Source: Phoronis australis
Lineage: Eukaryota > Phoronida > Phoronidae
Direction: 5' to 3'
NCBI GenBank assembly: GCA_002633005.1
Contig: NMRA01000005.1
Span: forward strand, 599,913 to 663,912
Length of the DNA: 64,000 nucleotides
This document shows positions 57,166 through 64,000 of the stretch, one piece after another. Position 1 is the stretch's first letter. Each line of letters opens with the position of its first letter. The notes below the pieces were generated by a model, which saw only the letters and a list, made by a program, of their open reading frames with translations, did no database searches and had not been told where the DNA came from. A program made the translations under genes and the position numbers.

Positions 57166-60100
57166 TCAGTCAGTCAACAGGTCAAGATAATTTTGTAGGT
57201 GTCTAGGTATGTCTAGCTTAAAAATGTCTGGTGGCAAGTGTCCGCTATCAAACAATGTCTTTCTTAAGATGACGCGACAACATTGACGCAGGGTCGCCGG
57301 CTGGCTGTGGGCTGACAGTGGTAGCAGATGAATCGTGTCTCTGGATACGACATAGCCCTTGGCATAGAACCCTTTGGATAGCTGCCGCTCGACGGCGTCG
57401 TAGTCGCCAATTTCTATACTAAGCGTCGTAACGGTGCGCAGACAATGACGCAAGGCTTTCTTGGGTATGTATTCCGCCATGTTGTGTTGCGAATTTCTGT
57501 ATAGTGGGTGGTTTTCCAGCATGAGTTGCCTTGCTAGTTGTTTAAAGACAAGCTGTAAAGTATATATGCAATGGTTTTATTTCATTTCGCCGTCACATTA
57601 ATTGTCTGGTAGTGACTGCACACTTTGAAAAGAGAGAAAATAGCGTTTTAAACCATCCGCGGTGGTCATAACAAAAACCGCGTATATTTCTAGGCCTATC
57701 CATTAAATGAAAAAAAACAAAGCGGTTTTCATTGTACTTTATTTCAGAAAGTGTATTGACAAGCTAAACAGTCAAGTCATGATCTGGACATATTTTGAAA
57801 ACTTGTGTGGCTTTTTCCATAATTGTTTTTGAAATGTTTGACATATTACCTGTTTTACTTTCAGCTGTTTTACTAGTAAAATCTGGATAACGTCGTAAAC
57901 GATTATACGTCGATCAAATTGCTTTTCGATTGAAAAACTTTGGCCTGCTACAAAATTTTGCACTCGCTAGTACCATAGGAAAAGCCTCGCGATATCTCGT
58001 GCGATTTCAGTGGAATTTACCATCACCATGTGCACCCCCCCCGCCATTTGTCGAATTGGGCAAGCAAAAAGGTACGTCTCAGAGAAAGAAAAAGTCCGAG
58101 AAAACGAGACAAAAGTCCAAAGGATACCGGCGCGAATGCACAATTCACAGGTCTGAACCTAGTACCTTGTTTGTTGTTTTTTTAGTCCTCGTTTTCTTTT
58201 TTCAGTAAAAGGTCTACATACCGAAAAAGTCGAGCTGCCCTATATTCTAGGTTGGATGCACACATGTTTATCATTGCTTATCTTTGATTGCGCCAAGTTT
58301 TTATAGTGAAGGACTCTTTCATTTACTAATTCTAAATTGACGCCTTGGGTCTGTTTCACGTGACTTTTAAGTCTTAAAAGACTTAAAGACGCCTGGAACG
58401 CGATAAACAGACTAAATTGCAATGTTGAAAATGGTTCTCTGCCACTGTAACAGAATTCAACCTGCTGAGCAGGTAATTTTAGGATTTGTTCGTATAGTAT
58501 TATTTACTTTCTGTTTATATCAAAACATTTTCTTTTAGTTTCAAATTTCAAAAAAACGATCTGTCGCCAGTTCGTCGAGTTTTTTTCCCACAAGGCAAAG
58601 CATGTGTCTTTATTTGGTATGACAAGACATGGACGTAGCACATTTCCCTTATATGGAAAATGTGACCTTTGACCTCGAGCGACTTCAAACACCAAACTGT
58701 AAGCGCATTTACGCATTTATCATAACTGGGAGGGAGATTAGCAACTGTGATAACCCCAGACATTTTCAAAAACGTATTTCAAAAATCGTAAATTTTGTGA
58801 TTTTTTTGTGGATATTCCCTCACATGGGAAAGTGAATTGCTCTGTACCAGACATTGCGAGATGGTACTTCGTCAGGAATTGTTTAAAAGATATTTTTGAT
58901 GAGCTTTCTCGTCCCATGCCTTATTAACACAGAAATTTGTTATTACGCTCCCATTTGACAATTGCTGAAAAAAGCTTCGCCAAGTAATTATGAGTGCATC
59001 AAATTATAGTAATAATTTATAAAACAAATTTCCGTTACTAACAGCTTTAAGTGTTCTGAGTTTTTGAACTTTTTCTCAGGTGGGATATTATTGTGTGGAG
59101 CGTAAGACCAGATTTCGGTCCTTAGTCTTAAAACACTTTAACGAAACTATACGCTGGATGATTCTAGACAAGGTGGATGTTGCATTACTTGTAAGGATAT
59201 ACTTTAACAGTCTAGTAGGACTTAGTGTATTGAGCTAAATTGCAACACTGGCCCTGTACTTGCATTTATTCGATCATGTAATAAACTTCTTTTCGGAAAA
59301 TGTAATGAAAAATACTGGACAGAGCACACAAATAATCCCCGATTTGAGGCACTAACATGTTCAATGAATAGGCGCCTGCGCTTACAAATGATGTTTACAT
59401 GCAGGCACCGATGAGTAGTTTTCATTGGAAAAGTATTATTTTCAATATACATGTAGGCTCTATAATCCAATTAAATATTGGCAACAAAACGCGAGCCATT
59501 TTTAATTTCACTTGAACCGCTTACTCTCCAACTCGGCGTCGTAAACGTCATGGTACTCATTGTGAAGGACACTAAACGGGATCAAGTGATTAGAATTCAG
59601 ATTTGTACTAATTTTTGCAGCTGTGATCTAAGTTTAAATTTGTTAGGACATGACTTGTTCTATCTCTGAAAGTGTACAAGTGTCTTTAGGTTTGACGCTG
59701 CGTCCTTGGTGACTGTATGCATTCTTTCATTTCGTAATGTTGGACCCCTTCTCAGGGTTCTTAGCCTTTGGCACCTGAGAACTTAGAGCAAATACAGACG
59801 CGACATTTAAGGGTAGACAGGCCTACCTGAAGCACTGGGCCTGTCGGTGAAGCATTATATCGCAGTAATAAGAGTCCCAAATCCTCCATCTGATACGAGT
59901 ATGCGAGAAACAGCATAGATGACCATCCAAGTCTAGATCTCAGTCTGGTCTCTCTGATGTCTTGATCATTTATTTCCCACAAAGAAATGCCCCGAAACCA
60001 CACGTGAAGATCGATGTAGGGATACATTTGCAAACCGCCGTAAACAGTCCATTTAACGATGTCTGCAAATTAAATATGAGCTGATAGAGCTTGATTGATT

Positions 60101-62222
60101 TCCACTTTATTGTTAGACGGAACTGATTCGCCAAGGCAGTTTTTTATAACGTCAAATACACCTAATGTCAAACTCAACGCCTTTCAAGTCTCATGTTAAC
60201 GAAATTCATATTTGCTTTGAAGCATTTTTTCAGCAGCGACTTTTCCTAGTTGGCTAAAGACCGAAGTAACCCAGATGAAATATGTCAAAAAGTCACCCGT
60301 ACACTATTACCACTCCACTACCACTAACACTAACACTACCACTAACACTATACCACTACCACTAACGCTACCACTAACACTACCACTAACACTACCACTA
60401 ATACTACCACCACCACTGACACTACCACTACCACTACCATTAACACTATACAACTACCTCTACCACTAACACTACTACTACCACTAACACTACCACTAAC
60501 ACTAACACTACCACTAACACTACCACTAACACTACCACTAACACTAACACTACCACTAACACTATACCACTACCACTAACACTACTACTAATACTACCAC
60601 CACCACTACCACTACCATTAACACTATACCACTACCTCTACCACTAACACTACTACTATTATTTTCACTACTTCTAGGTGTGTCATAAAATGGTAGCCAT
60701 TTTCGAAGTTCAGCGAACATTACCACACCACGACAAACCGTTACAAGACATTACGGATGAAGATACACCCAAAATTTGCAAAATGCCGTTATGTGAAGGT
60801 CATTTTAAGGATTATTTGTTCGATTGAAATTCTCCTCGAGTGCTCTTACCTCGCCTCCTCGATCTTGCATGTATTTTCTCGAATGTACAATAAATGTGAA
60901 GAAAATGTAAATAAACGACCACACCGTCTGAGAAAATGTGTCGACGGAACCCTCTCGGTTACCTTTACTTTCAAGTTAACTACGTAGTAATGGTAACAGT
61001 ATAGGGTAGGTGTTTTTGAAATTTTACATCTCGGCCAGGTGTGACTGGGGTATTACTAGACAATATCATCATGTCAACTGATCTCAGTAGAGACGGTGAC
61101 CATCCCATGATTCCCATGCCATAGGTCCTCCATACGCGGTAAGCTTTTCGACTAATTATGCCTCAAGCTGATTACTGAAACCATTAAAGTCATGTTGCTA
61201 TGAGCATACATGTAGAGGGAGACCTTAGGAGTTCGTTGATGTCTTTAACTCTTCCCGGCTCGAATAAATACTTCCGCAATCAAACGTTTTTCGAATAGTT
61301 CTTCGTTCATTTGTACAAACCGGCAACTGCATGGCCATTTACACTGCTCGCGCCAAGCGATATGACGTCATAAATCGTCAAAAAGCTTCCGTTGCAAGGA
61401 GAGCCTATGGAATATCCATCATCTCTACGGCGGCCATTTGAGACGGTTATATTGCCTATACTGAAATTCCTTAGATCGTCAACATTGTTCCAAGTGATCA
61501 ACACTACCGTTATCTTGTTGATAAAATGAAAAACTATAACAACAATCAGCCCAGTATGAAAACAATTTTTTCACAAGCTGTCTTCTTTTTCCGAGCTCAC
61601 CTTTGAATTCATTTAAGTCGATTTTCAAATTTGCCACCATACTGAGAAAATATTCGACAGTAGCTAGATGCATCTCTCTAAATATTTTCATCCCGTCGAT
61701 AAATCTAAACCAAAAAGAGTTGACGACTAGCTCTTCCGGTACAAATGCCTGTTCTTCGACACATCCGGTAATCCAGAACAGTTCTGTAAAGAGTCTCTGG
61801 ACAAGAGAAGAGTCCCGTATATTGAATTTGTAGCTAACGTATCGAGCAAAGTGCAACGCTTGCCAGCTCACTGTTCGATCATGACTGTGCCTGTTACGAT
61901 TGGCGTACTCAACAATGTCCTTGATCACTTGAACGGGAGTTAGGTCTCTTAGTCCAATCATAATGCATAGTTTCCGTTCAATGTTTCTAAAAGTCTGTTC
62001 CTGATCTTGATAATCGACAAAGCTTTCAGCTATTCGGTACTCATTGAGAAGTTTGTCCAGTACATTTTGACACTCGCTTCGAACAGAACAAATGCATGGA
62101 CTTTGAAAAGGACTTCGCATTAAATTGATTGAATCTGTGGTAGCTTCGTGTTCGACTGCAGATAGGCACAAGCAGTGTCTGCGTGTAAATTCGCGCGCTC
62201 TTTGCAGAAACGAAGGTATCAT
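57166..62222 (-). CDS. Ankyrin/SOCS-box protein, ASB17-like
   Basis: Exons on the minus strand: 62222-61508, 60062-59827 and 57552-57166 (1338 nt, 445 residues). Phases agree: 1, then 0. The C-terminus is a clear SOCS box. The elongin BC box is at about 404-413 (TLRQCCRVIL) and the CUL5 box at about 422-433 (HLPPDIFKLDIP), followed by RHLQNYLDLL. The LP..IF.L.IP..LQNYL pattern is closest, as I remember it, to ASB17. Exon 2 holds one ankyrin-like stretch (GWSSMLFLAYSYQMEDLGLL). The long N-terminal region (exon 1) is helical-looking and not recognised. The SOCS box would recruit elongin B/C and CUL5; substrate unknown. Human ASB17 is shorter and testis-specific, so orthology is likely but not proven. 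Confidence 0.75.
59239..59330 (-). pseudogene. Decayed duplicate of the ankyrin exon end
   Basis: Inside intron 2 of the ASB17-like gene. The minus strand reads SLLHDRINASTGPVLQ, beside the real exon end LLLLRYNASPTGPVLQ. At DNA level, ttattac, aatgc and cag-gccagtg are shared. The donor site gtaggc of the real exon is replaced by tttagc, so the copy could not splice. Confidence 0.4.
60306..60658 (+). repeat. (ACTACC/ACTAAC)n minisatellite
   Basis: About 350 bp of alternating ccacta, acacta and atacta words. Longer internal blocks (ttaacactataccactacc...) recur, showing higher-order duplication. Lies in intron 1 of the ASB17-like gene. Confidence 0.95.
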
Positions 62223-62657
62223 TCTGAATTCTATAAACAGATCTCTTTGGTACTTTATTCATTTTCAATGTCTGCAGAGACTTCAGTTCGTTTCACAGTG
62301 GAGCAACACATGTCAAAAAATGCTGCTGCTGGTGCACTTTTAAAATCTTGCTGTTCATTGCTTGCTCAAACATTTCTACTTAAAGTGTGGAAAAGAAAGG
62401 GACCCCATCAACCCACCCCAAAAATAAAGGTCACGTGGTCTAAATGTGGAACTACACCGAGTCTACCTCATTTCATTATGACGTAGAGAGAAGACTGCGT
62501 CTGTGAGAAAAATCGATTTCAACAATCCACATAAAGTACATTATGTGAGATCTTATTCGCGTTATATTTCTATGATAAACGCAATGTACATGATTAAAAT
62601 GTGGACTTATTTTAAAGGTTTATTCTATAACTGGTTGTAACGAGGTCAAGAGCGTAA
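62223..62657. promoter_or_regulatory. Shared divergent promoter region, ASB17-like / KLHL10-like
   Basis: 435 bp separate the two start codons, which point away from each other. The region must hold both 5' UTRs and both promoters unless 5' exons lie elsewhere. A CRE half-site, TGACGT, is present at 62479-62484. No TATA box is obvious at a proper distance. A shared promoter is an inference from the spacing. Confidence 0.5.
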
Positions 62658-62909
62658 ATGGAGGACTGTTTCACTGAAACAGCAGAAGCGCTAAATACAT
62701 TGCGCTTAGAAGGGAAGTTATGCGACGCCGTTCTTGTGGTCAACGGCCGGCAATTTCCAGTACATAGAGCCATAATGGCGGCAATTAGTCCATATTTCAA
62801 AGCATTGTTTACCAACGGTCTAAAAGAAACAGATAAATCAGAAATCATAATTCCTGATATGCCGGAGGAGGTCTTAGAAAACATAGTTGAATATGCATAC
62901 ACAAGAAAG
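62658..62909 (+). CDS. BTB-kelch protein, first coding exon (KLHL10-like), partial gene
   Basis: 84 codons from ATG to the donor at 62910 (gtaggt), phase 0. The sequence is the N-terminal half of a BTB domain: LRLEGKLCDAVLVVNG, VHRAIMAAISPYFKALFTNG and VLENIVEYAYTRK. LRLEGKLCD and EYAYTR resemble KLHL10 in particular, but KLHL family members are close in this region. The rest of BTB, BACK and the kelch repeats must lie beyond 64000, since no further exon was found in the last 1.1 kb. Known role of the family: BTB binds CUL3, and the kelch propeller binds substrate. Confidence 0.8.
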
Positions 62910-64000
62910 GTAGGTTTTTGAACATTCATGGATCAACTCGTACGCTAACATTCTTGGCCTTATTTTGTCACCCAAACCTTATAACCTAGCCTAAGACAGA
63001 CTTTGATTGTCAATCACAGCAGCTGATTTAATGCTTGTGGCCCAGTCGTGCTGCCGAAGAAAACCTATTTGCGCTAATTTCTCTAATAATGGACTGAAAA
63101 TTCGAAAACAACTAATATTTAATTTTTAATTTTAATACATTGTTGTTGGTCATTTGCCTTCCTTGCTGTTTTCTTTTTTTTTTCTTGTTTTTTTTTTTGA
63201 CTTTCAAACTCGTACGCTTAACAGGCGCGTTGCTGCGATAGCAATTCTCATCCAGTACACATTTTGGCCATGAATAGCGACCAGCTCACTTAGATTTGTG
63301 ACGGCGTCATCAAGCCCTTGATGGGCCAAAAATTTCGCTGGAGATTGTGGGGTGGAAGATGCACGCGTTTTCGTCAACTTGCGTGCAAACAGTATTAGCC
63401 TAAGCGAAACTTTGGTGGCGATCGGCATAAATGTGTTAGGCCGGGGACAGTGGTACCCCCACCAACATATTTGGACACAGTATATCATCTATTAAAAAGA
63501 TAATTGTTCCAGTGCTGCATTTATCCTGTGGTACTACCTTTGTCGGATATTTGAGCGATGAGGAACACCAGTTTTTGAAAATCTCCCCCCCCCCCCGTTA
63601 TTTCGTTGCAATCAAAAACCCAGACCCGTTTACGCGTCCCAATTAACCTGTTTATTGTAAAGTGTCGGAGAATTCTAAACTAATGCAGACATTTGCCAAC
63701 GTAATCACCAACAAATGGTTCCGTTATGAAAAGAAATTTAACAACCTTTTTGAATAGAGAAATATTGTTAGTGTAATCAAGTTTTCTGTACCCATTACTC
63801 AAAAAGTTAAGTTTTGATTAGGAACTTTAGGGAATTCAGAGTAATTGTTGTTAATATCGAGTATTGTTCGAGTGTATGGAAAAGCTCTGTTCTCTCATCA
63901 TTTTTTTACTGTGCAGTCAAAATATACAAGTGCATGAGCTTATAAAATGACGTCACTACACAAACAAAATGGTGTAGTGTCCCTAAACTTGTCGTTGTTG
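62910..64000. other. Intron of the KLHL10-like gene to the window end
   Basis: No exon was seen. Contains the second dispersed repeat copy, T-rich and C-rich homopolymer runs (63170-63200 and near 63590), and otherwise unremarkable sequence. Confidence 0.5.
62955..63470 (+). repeat. Dispersed repeat, copy 2 (partner at 2040-2560)
   Basis: Shares with copy 1 the ordered words gaagaaaacctat, ctaatttctct, aacaggcgcgttg, gcaattctcat and catcaagcc, with indels between. Class unknown. Confidence 0.55.

Noticed and set aside
60275-60469. Open frame rich in Thr, Leu and Pro
   Set aside because: It lies wholly in the ACTACC minisatellite.

Overview
This is a piece of animal nuclear genome. The genes are split into exons with GT/AG introns, AATAAA signals follow them, and many transposon relics, microsatellites and short N gaps lie between. 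The proteins are closest in style to those of marine invertebrates such as amphioxus, hemichordates, echinoderms or molluscs. The sequence alone does not settle which.

I could assemble six protein genes exon by exon. In every case the intron phases agree. (1) 1454-19448, plus: a 14-exon gene for a 768-residue secreted or membrane-anchored relative of the Dictyostelium DD3-3 protein. (2) 23434-26801, minus: DNAJB9/ERdj4, an ER co-chaperone whose last coding exon has only 68 nt. (3) 33528-39696, plus: cereblon (CRBN), 7 exons, 444 residues. (4) 48921-52042, plus: FBXL14, 2 exons, 401 residues. (5) 57166-62222, minus: an ankyrin/SOCS-box protein resembling ASB17, 3 exons, 445 residues. (6) 62658-62909, plus: the first coding exon of a BTB-kelch gene resembling KLHL10, which runs off the window.

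Genes 3 to 6 are all substrate receptors of cullin-RING ubiquitin ligases, one for each of four cullins: CRBN for CUL4, FBXL14 for CUL1, the SOCS-box protein for CUL5 and the BTB protein for CUL3. Genes 5 and 6 are head to head, with 435 bp between their start codons.

The spaces between genes are rich in mobile DNA. There is a pair of 1.65-1.68 kb elements with TTAA target duplications and a decayed THAP domain (Kolobok-like), placed in opposite orientation. A family with CAG-type ends and 5-bp target duplications includes one 2-kb member that carries another broken THAP domain. Other items are an 837-bp Harbinger-type MITE with TTA duplications inside a CRBN intron, the decayed C-terminal part of an L1/Tx1-type LINE, two tRNA-like SINE heads, several dispersed repeat pairs and many tandem repeats. 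The most unusual local structure is in FBXL14. There the 3' splice site and the first bases of exon 2 are repeated in tandem several times within the intron, and an inverted repeat flanks exon 2.
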